The position numbers and the translations under genes are program-made. Of a stretch of 64,000 bases of DNA, positions 25,457 through 34,986 are shown one piece after another (within the stretch, counting starts at the first letter, position 1; every line of letters begins with the position of its first letter). This stretch comes from Demequina muriae (lineage in GTDB: Bacteria > Actinomycetota > Actinomycetes > Actinomycetales > Demequinaceae), in the NCBI RefSeq assembly GCF_030418295.1, contig NZ_JAUHQA010000001.1, positions 1,798,001 through 1,862,000 on the forward strand, in the 5' to 3' direction. The notes under the pieces are model-generated. The model had not been told where the DNA came from. It ran no database searches and saw only the letters and a list, made by a program, of their open reading frames with translations.

Positions 25457-26431
25457 ATGCCCGACCTCGCTCCCGCCGACCACGCCGCGCCCAGCCGACG
25501 GCGACGCCTCGGCACCGCCGGGCTCAACGTGCTGCGCGGTGGTGTGATCGGAGCCGTCGAGGTCGTCCCCGGGGTCTCGGGCGGGACCTTGGCGCTCGTC
25601 GTGGGCGTCTATGAGACCCTCATCACGTCCGCAGGCGAGCTCGTGCGAGGGGTCGTCACTGGGGCCACGGGACTGCTGCGCCGCACCGGCCTGGAGCGGT
25701 CGCGTGCACACTTCGCTCGCGTCCGCTGGGGCGTGATCCTCCCGGTGGGCGTGGGCATGCTCACGGCGATCGTGCTCGTGTCCGCGACGCTGGCGCCGCT
25801 CATCGAGGATCACCCGGTGCAGACGCGGGCGCTCTTCGCGGGTCTCATCGTTGCGTCGCTCATCGTTCCCACGCGCATGGTGGGCCGGTGGGGAGCGCGC
25901 GAGGTCGCCGTCGCCGTCGCGGGTGCCGTGGCCGCGTTCCTGCTGACCGGACTGACGGGCGTCGAGCGCGCGGATCCGTCGTTGTGGCTCGTCATGGGGG
26001 CGGCGTCACTCGCGGTCTGTGCGCTCGTGCTGCCGGGCGTGTCCGGGTCCTTCCTGCTGCTGGTGCTCGGGATGTACGCGTCGACGCTGGCGGCCGTCAA
26101 CGACCGCAACCTGGCCTATCTCGGAGTCTTCGCCGCGGGCGCCGTCATGGGCCTCGCGGTGTTCGTCACCGGGCTGCAGTGGATGCTCGCGCACCACCAT
26201 GCGCTGACGCTCGCCACCATGACCGGCCTGATGCTGGGATCGCTCCGGGCGCTGTGGCCGTGGCAGGGCGACGACGCGTCACTGCAGGCGCCGTCGGGTG
26301 ACCTCGGGCCCGTCATCGCCCTGTTCGTGGTGGGGATCGCGGCCGTGGGCGCGCTGCTCGTGCTCGAGCATGTCGCGTCCCGCCGCACCGATGCAGCCGT
26401 GCCGACCACCGGTGCCACCGCGGACCGCTGA
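25457..26431 (+). CDS. DUF368 family polyprenyl-phosphate translocase-like membrane protein
   Basis: A 324-residue polytopic protein with the two inverted DUF368 signature motifs, VVPGVSGGTLALVVGVYE near the N-terminus and LPGVSGSFLLLVLGMYA near the middle, plus about eight helices. DUF368 (PopT) proteins recycle undecaprenyl phosphate to the inner leaflet for cell-wall polymer synthesis. TAGACT seven bases before the ATG suggests a leaderless transcript. Neighbouring genes are DNA-repair genes, so the position is probably not functional. Confidence 0.87.
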   Translation: MPDLAPADHAAPSRRRRLGTAGLNVLRGGVIGAVEVVPGVSGGTLALVVGVYETLITSAGELVRGVVTGATGLLRRTGLERSRAHFARVRWGVILPVGVGMLTAIVLVSATLAPLIEDHPVQTRALFAGLIVASLIVPTRMVGRWGAREVAVAVAGAVAAFLLTGLTGVERADPSLWLVMGAASLAVCALVLPGVSGSFLLLVLGMYASTLAAVNDRNLAYLGVFAAGAVMGLAVFVTGLQWMLAHHHALTLATMTGLMLGSLRALWPWQGDDASLQAPSGDLGPVIALFVVGIAAVGALLVLEHVASRRTDAAVPTTGATADR

Positions 26432-26455
26432 CCCCGTGCCCCCGTGCCCCCGTGC
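26432..26455. repeat. 8-bp tandem repeat, three copies, intergenic
   Basis: Three perfect copies of CCCCGTGC (26432, 26440, 26448) begin directly after the DUF368 stop and before adnA. No function is visible; it is probably a slippage array. Confidence 0.8.
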
Positions 26456-26488
26456 CGGCATGTCGGAACCGTGTGGTGAGGTGATGCC

Positions 26489-29400
26489 ATGACCCGGATC
26501 CGACTCGTCGCCCCCGGACCCTCGCCCATCGGCCCTCCCCTGGATGAGGGACAACGGTCGGCAGTGAGCGCCGTCGTCGCCGGCCCGGAGCACGTGGTGG
26601 TCACCGGCGCACCCGGCACCGGAAAGACCACCGCCGCGCTCGCGGCGACCGTGTCCGCGGTCGACGCTGGGATGCGGCCCGAGCGCGTGCTGGCGATCGC
26701 CCCGACACGGAGGGCCGCGGCGGACCTCCGGGACCGTGTGAGCGTCGCGATGGGCCGGCCCACCGGAGTCCCGATGGTGCGCACGTCGGCCTCAGCGGCG
26801 CACATGGTGCTCACGGCACAGGCGCATTCCCTGGATCGTCCTCCTCCGGCGCTCATCACGGGGGCGGAACAGGATTCGATCCTGCGCGAGCTGCTCGCGG
26901 GCCATGCTCGCGGCGAGGGCGCGCGCGTCGACTGGACGGGAGTGGTGCCTCCCGAGTCCACCGCGCTGCCAGGCTTCCGTGGCGAGCTGCGCGACCTGCT
27001 GATGCGCGCCGCCGAGTCGGGCCGCACCGCAGGCGAGCTGCGCGAGCTCGGCGAGCGAGCCGAGCGCCCGGAATGGGTCGCTGCCGCCGCAGTCATGGAC
27101 GAGTACGAGCTCGTCACTGCGCTCCGCACCATGCCGGCGGACCAGGGCGAGCGGCACGACCCCGCGACCGTGGCCGCTCAGGCGGCGTGGGTGCTGGAGC
27201 ATTGGCATGACGTCGCCGATGGTCCCGTTCCCACCTGGGACGTCGTGATCGTCGACGATCACCAGGACTCGACCGCCGCCACCACGGCGCTGCTGCACGC
27301 GATGGCGATGCGGGGCGCCCGTCTGATGCTGCTCGGGAACGCGGATGAGGCGGTGCAGGGCTATCGTGGCGCTCGGCCGCACGGCCTCGCCGAGGCGGTG
27401 GGTGGTGCGCTGGGTCCCGCGCGGCATGTCGAGCTCACCGAGGCCCACCGTCAGGCGCCCGCACTGACCAGGGTCGCCGCCGCCGTCGCCGAGCGCATCG
27501 GCGTGAAGGGGGTGGGGTCGGCCCGCGCCGCTCACCGCCTGGTGCCCCCCGCGGAACCGGCGGTGACGGTGCTCACTGCCGCCCACGCGTTCGGCCAGTC
27601 GCGCGCCATCGCCGCGGCGCTCCGGCGGGCTCGCCACGGCCTTGACGGGCCGTCCACCCCATGGGGACGCATGGCGGTCATCGCGCGGTCGAGCGCGCAG
27701 CTGCGCGCGTTGCGGTCGGACCTGCTCGGCGCCGACATCCCCTGCGAGGCGCTCGGCGACGGCACGGCGCTCCACCGCGAGCCATCCGTGGCGCCTCTCC
27801 TCGACATCGTGCGCATCGGCCTGGGGGACGAATGGGACGAGGACCGCGCCCTCGACGTGCTCGGCTCCAGGCTCATCGGCCTCGATGCCGTCGCGCTGCG
27901 TCGACTGCGGCGTGCCCTGGTACGGGAGGAGCGGTCCGGCGGTGGCGGTCGGTCCAGCGCAGAGCTGCTCGTCGAGGCCATGGCCGACCCCGCCCGGTGG
28001 GCGTCGCTGGACGTGCCCGAGGCCCGGCACGCCGCGCGCGCATCGCGGGCGGTGGCCGCCGTGCAGGCGCGGTCGCGTGAGCCGGGCGCGACTCCCGGCG
28101 CGGTCCTGTGGGCGGCGTGGGACGCGGTGGGCGTCGCCGACTCGTGGCGAGAGTCGGCGATTGCGGGATCCGCGAGAGACGACGCGGACCTCGATGCCGT
28201 GATCGCGCTCATGCGCGCGGCCCAGACCTACTCGGAACGGTTGCCGCAGGCCGACGCCACGGCCTTTCTCGCTCATCTCGAGGGCCAGGACTTCGCTGCC
28301 GATTCGCTGGGAGCCCGGGGCCAATCGACCGATGTGGTGTCGTTCTGCACCCCCGCCTCCGCGGCCGGGCGGGAGTGGGACGTCGTGGCCGTGGCGGGGG
28401 TCGAGGAGGGGGCATGGCCGGACCTCCGTCTACGTGACTCGGTGCTGGGTGCGCAGGCCTTCGCGGAGCTCGTCGCGGACGGGCCGGTCACGAACGACCA
28501 GGTCGCAAGCGCTCGCGGCCCGCGGGACCTCCACGGCGCGCGCCGCGCAGTGCTCGACGACGAGACTCGGGCGCTGCTCGTGGCCGTCTCCCGGGCGCGC
28601 CACCGGCTGATCGTCACCGCGGTCGACGACGGCGAAGCCCGGCCGTCTCGCTACCTGCCGCTGATCGAGGACGCCGCGGGAGTGGCGAGGTCGGACGCCT
28701 CTGCCGCCCGGGGCGTCGCCGACCTGCGTGGCGCGGTCGCCAGGCTCCGCATCGACGGACTCGAGGCCACACGGCGGCTCGACGACGACCCCGCGGACGG
28801 CGGGGCGGCCGCCACGCTCGAGGGTGCGTCGGCTCAGTTGGCCCGACTGATCGACGCCGGAGTGCCGGGAGCAGACCCGGCCGAGTGGCACGGGGTCGCG
28901 GAGATCACGACGACCGAGGGCTTCTGGGATGAGGACGCGGAAGTGCGAGTCTCCCCCTCGCGCCTCGACGCCGTGCGCGCGTGCGCCCTGAAGTGGGCTC
29001 TCGAGACTGCCGGCGGGACGATCGAGAGCAGCGATGCGCAGCACGTGGGCCTGCTCGTCCACGAGATCGCCGCAGAGTTCCCCGACGGTGGCGAGGACAC
29101 GATGCTCGCGGAGCTCGAGCGTCGCTGGAAGGAGATCGGCGGCACGGACACCTGGCTCGAGCGGCTCCAGCTGGACAGCGCACGGGACATGGTGCGCCGG
29201 CTTGCGCGCTATCTCGAGGGGGTGACCGCGGATCGCGTGATGGTCGAGCAGGGCTTCGGAGTGGTGTTCGGCAAGGCCCGGGTGTCCGGCATCGCCGATC
29301 GGGTGGAGATCGTGGGCGACGTGGCACGCGTCGTGGACCTCAAGACCGGTCGCAAGATCACCGCGGCGGAGGCGGCTGACCATGGTCAGTTGATGCTCTA

Positions 29401-29671
29401 CCAGCTCGTGGCGAACCACGGCGCGTTCGAGGGCGTCTCCCGCGCGACCGATGCTGCGCTGGTGTTCGTCGGCGACGGTGCGGCGCGCAAGGGCTCGGTC
29501 GTTCCGCAGGCCGCGATCGATGAGACCGAGGCCCGCGCTGAGCTCGACTCCGCGGTGGGCGCCATGCGCGCCCAGACGTTCCTCGCCACGCCCAACCCCA
29601 TGTGCGCGCACTGCCCCATCCGGCGATCATGCCCGGCGCACGCCGTCGGGGGTCAGGTGAGTGACTCGTGA
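26489..29671 (+). CDS. adnA: AdnA-like helicase-nuclease subunit (UvrD-family motor + PD-(D/E)XK nuclease)
   Basis: A 1060-residue protein, close to the mycobacterial AdnA length. An SF1A motor domain begins with Walker A GAPGTGKT (residues 40-47); motif II reads VVIVDDHQDS, a variant of DExQD. The C-terminal RecB-like nuclease (~820-1060) has GIADRVE, VVDLKTG and QLMLYQL. Iron-sulfur-cluster cysteines are seen at VRACALK and at CAHCPIRRSC near the end. With AdnB it should form the heterodimer that resects double-strand breaks in place of RecBCD. The stop overlaps the adnB start as GTGA. Confidence 0.88.
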   Translation: MTRIRLVAPGPSPIGPPLDEGQRSAVSAVVAGPEHVVVTGAPGTGKTTAALAATVSAVDAGMRPERVLAIAPTRRAAADLRDRVSVAMGRPTGVPMVRTSASAAHMVLTAQAHSLDRPPPALITGAEQDSILRELLAGHARGEGARVDWTGVVPPESTALPGFRGELRDLLMRAAESGRTAGELRELGERAERPEWVAAAAVMDEYELVTALRTMPADQGERHDPATVAAQAAWVLEHWHDVADGPVPTWDVVIVDDHQDSTAATTALLHAMAMRGARLMLLGNADEAVQGYRGARPHGLAEAVGGALGPARHVELTEAHRQAPALTRVAAAVAERIGVKGVGSARAAHRLVPPAEPAVTVLTAAHAFGQSRAIAAALRRARHGLDGPSTPWGRMAVIARSSAQLRALRSDLLGADIPCEALGDGTALHREPSVAPLLDIVRIGLGDEWDEDRALDVLGSRLIGLDAVALRRLRRALVREERSGGGGRSSAELLVEAMADPARWASLDVPEARHAARASRAVAAVQARSREPGATPGAVLWAAWDAVGVADSWRESAIAGSARDDADLDAVIALMRAAQTYSERLPQADATAFLAHLEGQDFAADSLGARGQSTDVVSFCTPASAAGREWDVVAVAGVEEGAWPDLRLRDSVLGAQAFAELVADGPVTNDQVASARGPRDLHGARRAVLDDETRALLVAVSRARHRLIVTAVDDGEARPSRYLPLIEDAAGVARSDASAARGVADLRGAVARLRIDGLEATRRLDDDPADGGAAATLEGASAQLARLIDAGVPGADPAEWHGVAEITTTEGFWDEDAEVRVSPSRLDAVRACALKWALETAGGTIESSDAQHVGLLVHEIAAEFPDGGEDTMLAELERRWKEIGGTDTWLERLQLDSARDMVRRLARYLEGVTADRVMVEQGFGVVFGKARVSGIADRVEIVGDVARVVDLKTGRKITAAEAADHGQLMLYQLVANHGAFEGVSRATDAALVFVGDGAARKGSVVPQAAIDETEARAELDSAVGAMRAQTFLATPNPMCAHCPIRRSCPAHAVGGQVSDS

Positions 29672-32600
29672 CCGACGACGGCATCGTCAAGGGCCAGGGA
29701 CGGCGCGTCGAGGCGCTCGCGGAGCTGATCGCCCCCGGCCGGCCACCCACCGCGGAGCAGGCCGCCATCATCGGTGCCGGCACGGAGCCGATGCTCGTCG
29801 TGGCCGGAGCGGGCTCCGGCAAGACGGAGACGCTGTCGATGCGCATCGTCTACCTGCTGGACCATGCCCAAGAGCTGTTCGGCACCGACATCGCTCCCGA
29901 CGAGATCCTGTGCCTGACCTTCACCAGGAAGGCGGCCGCCGAGATCGCCGAACGCGCCGACGAGCGCATCTCCCGCGTGTGGGACGCGGTCGAGACCGGC
30001 CCGGACGGTCGCGAGCGTCGGCGCCGCGATCCCGAGCGGCCCGCGCCGACGGTCGCCACCTACAACGCCTATGCCGCGGCGCTGGCCTCCGAGCATGGCC
30101 TGCGGGTCGGCGTGGACCCAGACTCGACCGTCGTGACGGACGCCGCCCTGTGGCAGCTCGCGGCACGTGCTCTGGAGGAGTGGACTGCGGCGCTCGAGAC
30201 GGACGCGGCTCCCGGCACGGTGCGCGGGTCGCTGCCGCGGCTCGCGGCGCAGATGCGCGAGCACGGGGTCAGTCCCGCAGCGATGCGGGAGTGGCTGGCG
30301 GACACGCTGTCGTTCGTCGAGGGCCTCCCCAAGAAGGTCGGCGACGGCATCCCCGGAACCATGACCGCGACGCTTGCGGGCCGAATCGGCAAGCTGCGCA
30401 CCCTGCTCGGGATGACCGATCTCGTCGAGGACTTCCAGAGGCGCAAGCACGAGGGCGCGCTGCTCGACTTCTCCGACCAGGTGGCCGTCGCCGTCGACCT
30501 GGCTGGCCTGCCGGCCGTCCAGCAGATCGAGCGGTCGCGGTACCGGGCGGTGCTGCTCGACGAGTTCCAGGACACGTCCCCTGCCCAGCTGCGGCTGTTC
30601 GGAGAGATGTTCGGCGCGGAGCACCCGGTGATGGCGGTCGGGGACCCCAACCAGGCCATCTACGGATTCCGAGGGGCGTCCGCGGCCGCGCTGGAGGACT
30701 TCGTGACGCTGTTCGGGGGTCCTGAGTGCGTCCGACAGGCGAGCCTGTCCGTCTCGTGGCGCAACGAGGGCGCGATCCTGGACGTGGCCAATGCGTCCGC
30801 TGAGCCGCTGCGCGAGGCCACCAGCGTTCCCGTCGAGCGGCTCGTGTCACGAGCGGCGCTCCAAGGAAGGCCAGAGCCGACGCGGGACGCCCCTGGGGTC
30901 GAGGCCCACATGGCGGCCACCGAGGAGGACGAGGCCACCGTCGTCGTCGACTACCTGCTCGCACGCCGAGAGGCGCTGGGTCATGGGCGGCCGTGGCGCG
31001 GCTCCGACGGCGCATTCGTCACGGACGGTGCCGGTCGAGCCACGCCCCGCATCGTCGAGGCAGCGGTGCTCTGCCGCCGTCGCGCGACCATCCCTCTCGT
31101 GGTCGACGAGCTCGAGCGCCGGGGCGTCGACTACGAGGTCGTGGGACTGGGCGGGCTGCTCGACACGCCCGACGTGGCCGACCTCGTGGCGCTGCTCGAG
31201 GTGGCGCACGATCCGTCCCGCGGTGACGCGCTGATGCGGCTGCTCACGTCCGAGCGCGTCAACTTGGGCCCGCGTGACCTGATGGCGTTGCGCGACCGTG
31301 CCGAGGTGATCGCGGGTGGCCGGGCGGAGCGCGAGGGCGCGCCCAGCATCGTCGATGCGCTCGAAGACCTCCCGCCCGTCGGATGGGTCTCGTACGAGGA
31401 CCGGGCCCTGACCAGCGAGGCACGATCCCGCCTCGAGCGCCTGCGGCGGGCGATCAGGCAGCTGCGCGAGCACACGTACCTGCCGCTGACCGAGCTCATC
31501 GCGTTCGCCGAGCGGGTGTGGTGTCTGGACATCGAGGCTGAGGTCGCGCGGCCCGACGGGCGCGTGCGCCGCAACGTGGACGCGTTCCTGGACGCGGCCC
31601 GCACCTTCGCGCAGGGCGCCGAGCACGCGACGCTCGGCTCCTTCCTGCACTGGCTGGACGCCGCGCGCAGCGAGGAGCGCGGACTCGACGCCCCCGTCAA
31701 GGATCCCGAGCCGGGGGCGGTGCAAGTGCTCACCGTCCACTCCGCCAAGGGGCTCGAGTGGGACGTGGTGGCCGTGCCCGGAGCCACCGATGGCCGCTTC
31801 CCGATGTTCATGCACTTCCATGGCAAGCACGAGGACGGCGCGTGGCTGAGCGGGGACCCTGAAGTGCCGTGGGCCCTCCGCATGGACGCCCGCAGCCTCC
31901 CGGACTGGCATGTGCACCGCGCGGTCGACCACGCGAGCCTGGGCGACACCATCACCAATTTCCGTACGGCGGCTGGCCTGCACCGGCTCGATGAGGAACG
32001 ACGTCTGTTCTACGTCGCTCTCACCCGCGCGCGAAGCCACGTGCTGGTGTCCGGCTCCTGGTATGCGGGCGGTCGGACGGTGCGAAGGCCGTCACCATTC
32101 GTGACGGAGCTCGTTGACGCAGGGCTCCTCAGCGACGCTGACTGGGCGCCGGAGCCCGAGGACGACGCCGAGCCGCCGGAGCCACCGCTGCACGTGGGCG
32201 CCTGGCCGCGGCCCGATTCACCTGCGCGTGCGCGTCGACGCTCGCTGGCCGCTGCCGTGCGCCGCGGCGCACCCGACGGGGTGGAGCCCGCGCACCTGCC
32301 GCTGGCGGCCGAGATCGCGGCCATGCTGGACGAGCGCGAGCGCCGGATGAGCGGACCGCCCGAGGTTCCGCTGCCTGCGCACCTGTCGGCATCGGCGCTC
32401 GTCGCGATGCGTCGCGACCGGGACGCCTTCGCGATCCAGCTGCGCAGGCCGGTGCCGCAGGAGCCGTCGCTGGCCGCCCAGCGCGGCTCCGCCCTCCACG
32501 CGTGGATCGAGACTCAGTACGGCCATGTGCCCCTTCTCGCGCCCGAGGACCTGGACCCGGACGGCGACGTGTCGGCGGACGTCGCAGGGCTCAGGGCGAC

Positions 32601-32958
32601 CTTCGCGGCCTCGGAGTGGGCGAGCAGGCAGCCGAGTGATGTCGAGGTGGACGTCGAGGTTCCGCTCGCCGGGGTGACGATACGCTCGCGCATCGACGCA
32701 GTGTTCCCGGCCGGCGGGGGACTGGACCGCGTGACCGTGGTCGACTGGAAGTCCGGCCGTCCGCCGCGCGATCCGGACGAGCGTGCCGCCCGCGAGGTGC
32801 AGCTGGCGGTGTACCGGCTGGCGTGGTCGGAGTGGAAGGGCATCGCGCTCGACGAGGTGGATGCGGCGTTCTACTACGTGGCCGACGACGTCACGGTGAA
32901 GCCTCGCGCACTCCTGTCGCGCGAAGAGATCATCGCGCTCATCTCCGGCGACGAGTGA
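29668..32958 (+). CDS. adnB: AdnB-like helicase-nuclease subunit
   Basis: A 1096-residue protein, nearly the length of mycobacterial AdnB (~1095). Motor motifs are intact: VVAGAGSGKTETL (I), LLDEFQDTSPAQ (II), GDPNQAIYGFRGA (III), VLTVHSAKGLEWD (V) and LFYVALTRARSHV (VI). The C-terminal nuclease shows RSRIDAVFPA, VVDWKSGRPP and REVQLAVYRLAW. AdnB is the lead motor of AdnAB in mycobacteria. GTG start overlapping adnA. Its TGA directly abuts the stop of the convergent phosphotransferase gene (TGATCA). Confidence 0.9.
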   Translation: MTDDGIVKGQGRRVEALAELIAPGRPPTAEQAAIIGAGTEPMLVVAGAGSGKTETLSMRIVYLLDHAQELFGTDIAPDEILCLTFTRKAAAEIAERADERISRVWDAVETGPDGRERRRRDPERPAPTVATYNAYAAALASEHGLRVGVDPDSTVVTDAALWQLAARALEEWTAALETDAAPGTVRGSLPRLAAQMREHGVSPAAMREWLADTLSFVEGLPKKVGDGIPGTMTATLAGRIGKLRTLLGMTDLVEDFQRRKHEGALLDFSDQVAVAVDLAGLPAVQQIERSRYRAVLLDEFQDTSPAQLRLFGEMFGAEHPVMAVGDPNQAIYGFRGASAAALEDFVTLFGGPECVRQASLSVSWRNEGAILDVANASAEPLREATSVPVERLVSRAALQGRPEPTRDAPGVEAHMAATEEDEATVVVDYLLARREALGHGRPWRGSDGAFVTDGAGRATPRIVEAAVLCRRRATIPLVVDELERRGVDYEVVGLGGLLDTPDVADLVALLEVAHDPSRGDALMRLLTSERVNLGPRDLMALRDRAEVIAGGRAEREGAPSIVDALEDLPPVGWVSYEDRALTSEARSRLERLRRAIRQLREHTYLPLTELIAFAERVWCLDIEAEVARPDGRVRRNVDAFLDAARTFAQGAEHATLGSFLHWLDAARSEERGLDAPVKDPEPGAVQVLTVHSAKGLEWDVVAVPGATDGRFPMFMHFHGKHEDGAWLSGDPEVPWALRMDARSLPDWHVHRAVDHASLGDTITNFRTAAGLHRLDEERRLFYVALTRARSHVLVSGSWYAGGRTVRRPSPFVTELVDAGLLSDADWAPEPEDDAEPPEPPLHVGAWPRPDSPARARRRSLAAAVRRGAPDGVEPAHLPLAAEIAAMLDERERRMSGPPEVPLPAHLSASALVAMRRDRDAFAIQLRRPVPQEPSLAAQRGSALHAWIETQYGHVPLLAPEDLDPDGDVSADVAGLRATFAASEWASRQPSDVEVDVEVPLAGVTIRSRIDAVFPAGGGLDRVTVVDWKSGRPPRDPDERAAREVQLAVYRLAWSEWKGIALDEVDAAFYYVADDVTVKPRALLSREEIIALISGDE

Positions 32959-33888
32959 TCAGCCCTCGTCGTCGAACAGCAGGGCCTCGAGGTCGGCGAG
33001 CATGCCGGCGCCGTCCGAGATGACGTCGTCGTTCTCGGTCCGCACGCCGTACATCATCCACTGCAGGAGCGCGAGCTCCGACGACAGTCGGGCGCGGTCG
33101 AGCAGGTGCGGGTCACGGGTCTCGCGCCGAGCCATGCGATAGGCCTCGACCACGGACTCGAGCGAGTCCTCCGGGGCGGCGGCGACCAGCCATGCGAGGT
33201 CGTCGGCCGGATCCGCCACCCGGGCGTCCATCCAGTCGACGATTCCGGAGACGCGGTCGCCGGTCACCATGATCTGGTGCTCGCCGAGGTCGCCATGCAC
33301 CACGGTGGGTTCGAATCGCCACCACGCCACGTTCTCGAGCTGGTGCTCCCACCGATCTGCCAGCCGAGGAGGAACCTGACCCGTCTGAATGCCGGCGTCG
33401 AGCTCCGCCATGCGCCGCGCGCGATACTCCTCGGCGGAGTAGGCGGGCAGGCCGGCGTCCTCGACCAGCGACGGCGACAGCTCGTGGACCTGCGCAAGAG
33501 CGCGTCCCACCGCGGCCGAGAGGCCTGGCCCGGGCTCGAGCCGCGACAGCACGAGCGCGCTGCCGCTGACCTCCGAGTAGACGACGGCACGCCCGCCCTC
33601 CGCCTCCGGTAGGGACGCGGTGCCGCGCGGCCGCGGCACGTCGAACGAGAGCAGTCCTGTGTCATGGGCGCGCGCCAGAGCGTCGAGGAGGCCTCGTTCC
33701 GCCTCGAGAGCCGCACCGGCAGCAGGGCGTTTGGGTGCCCGGACGATCCATCGCGTGCCGGTCGCGTCCTTCACGACCACCACATCGAAGTCTGCATCGG
33801 TGTGGGGGCTCCGCAGCACGTCGTACACATCGAGTCCAGGGACGGCGACAGACGCGAGAGCGGCGAGGGCGAGCGGCGAACGTGGCAC
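32959..33888 (-). CDS. Aminoglycoside/macrolide-phosphotransferase-family kinase
   Basis: A 309-residue APH-fold protein with the Brenner motif VVHGDLGEHQIMV and the Mg-binding GIVDWMDARVADPADDLAWL. Homologues in actinobacteria are often annotated as macrolide 2'-phosphotransferases; resistance cannot be concluded from this alone. The GTG at 33888 gives the family start PRSPLALAALASVAVPGLD and has TATCGT (minus, 33895-33900) six bases upstream. Its stop is immediately next to that of adnB. In M. tuberculosis a potassium channel gene (Rv3200c) takes this place between adnB and nudC. Confidence 0.85.
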   Translation of the reverse strand: MPRSPLALAALASVAVPGLDVYDVLRSPHTDADFDVVVVKDATGTRWIVRAPKRPAAGAALEAERGLLDALARAHDTGLLSFDVPRPRGTASLPEAEGGRAVVYSEVSGSALVLSRLEPGPGLSAAVGRALAQVHELSPSLVEDAGLPAYSAEEYRARRMAELDAGIQTGQVPPRLADRWEHQLENVAWWRFEPTVVHGDLGEHQIMVTGDRVSGIVDWMDARVADPADDLAWLVAAAPEDSLESVVEAYRMARRETRDPHLLDRARLSSELALLQWMMYGVRTENDDVISDGAGMLADLEALLFDDEG

Positions 33889-34054
33889 GCCCTCACGATA
33901 GGACCTCGCCCGACCGTATGCCACAGTCCACGCCGCCCGCCCGTGCGACCCGTCCGGCCGCCCGTCTGCGGCGCCGTCACTCGCGTCGAGCCGTGTCGGG
34001 GTTCGTGAGCGCCGCGAGTGGGACTGACTGTGGCCGGTGGCGTAGCGTGATCGC

Positions 34055-34936
34055 GTGAATCGCCATCTGCTGCTCGACCAGCCCCTGATCATCGACCGGG
34101 GAAGCGAGCGCCGCGAGCTCGTGGACACGACCCACGCCCACGCCGTGGTGGTGCGCGATGGCGCGGTGCTGGCGATCGACGGCGACGTCGTCGAACTGCC
34201 GCCGTCCGAGCGCCCTGCGCACGGGCTCGAGATCTACCTGGGACGCGACGGCGAGCATGAGCTCGTCGCGGTCGTGCCCGATGGCCCGCTCGACATCGGC
34301 GGCCCCGGTGCGCGCATGACCCCCCTGCGGGAGCTGCTCGGCATGTTCGCGGCGCGTGGCGCGGACGGAGCGCGCGACCGCGAGCTCGCGACCACCGCGG
34401 TGGCGATCTCCGCCTGGCACGCGTCACACCCGCGCTGTGCGCTGTGCGGGAGCGCGACCGAGCCGCGCATGGGCGGCTGGGTGCGCCGGTGCCCGACCGA
34501 CCAGAGGGACCACTACCCGCGGACCGACCCCGCCGTGATCGTCGCGATCACGGACGGCGAGGACCGCATGCTCATGGCACACGCGAGTCACTGGTCCGCG
34601 AATCGCTTCTCTCACCTTGCGGGCTACGTCGAGCCGGGGGAGAGCCTCGAGCAGGCCGCGCATCGCGAGGTCGCCGAGGAGTCCGGACTGGTGCTGCACG
34701 ACCTCACGTACGCGGGGTCGCAGCCGTGGCCGTTCCCCGCCTCCGTGATGGTCGGGTTCCGGGCGCGTGTCGATGACCCCGCGTTCGTCCTCGACGATGA
34801 CGAGATCTCCGAGGCGATGTGGGTCTCGCGCGCCGAGCTCGACGCGCGAGTCGCGGATGGCACGCTGGTGCTCGCACCCCCCGGCTCGATCGCCCGCCGC
34901 CTGCTCGAGGAGTGGTACGGCTCGACCCTGCCGTGA
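34055..34936 (+). CDS. nudC: NADH/NAD+ pyrophosphatase (NudC-type Nudix hydrolase)
   Basis: A 293-residue Nudix protein with an N-terminal NudC domain, a zinc-ribbon region (CALCGS ... RRCPTD) and the Nudix box GYVEPGESLEQAAHREVAEESGL-type (GX5EX7REVXEEXG fits exactly), followed by the NADH-specific SQPWPFPAS. It cleaves NADH to NMNH and AMP and may remove NAD caps from RNA. Only three of the four classical zinc cysteines are present. The start is GTG with TAGCGT (34043-34048) six bases upstream and no ribosome site, so probably leaderless. Confidence 0.92.
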   Translation: MNRHLLLDQPLIIDRGSERRELVDTTHAHAVVVRDGAVLAIDGDVVELPPSERPAHGLEIYLGRDGEHELVAVVPDGPLDIGGPGARMTPLRELLGMFAARGADGARDRELATTAVAISAWHASHPRCALCGSATEPRMGGWVRRCPTDQRDHYPRTDPAVIVAITDGEDRMLMAHASHWSANRFSHLAGYVEPGESLEQAAHREVAEESGLVLHDLTYAGSQPWPFPASVMVGFRARVDDPAFVLDDDEISEAMWVSRAELDARVADGTLVLAPPGSIARRLLEEWYGSTLP

Positions 34937-34986
34937 CGGGCGCCGTCCGTCGCCCGGTGTCACCGCGGCCTGACACAATGCCGGTG

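Noticed and set aside
32959-33888. An antibiotic-resistance gene (macrolide phosphotransferase)
   Set aside because: The APH fold is broad, and the gene sits in a conserved housekeeping block with no mobility signature; resistance is not supported by sequence alone.
34420-34520. NudC with only three of four zinc cysteines as a defective enzyme
   Set aside because: Actinobacterial NudC proteins often have this CxxC...C pattern; the Nudix box and SQPWPFPAS are intact.
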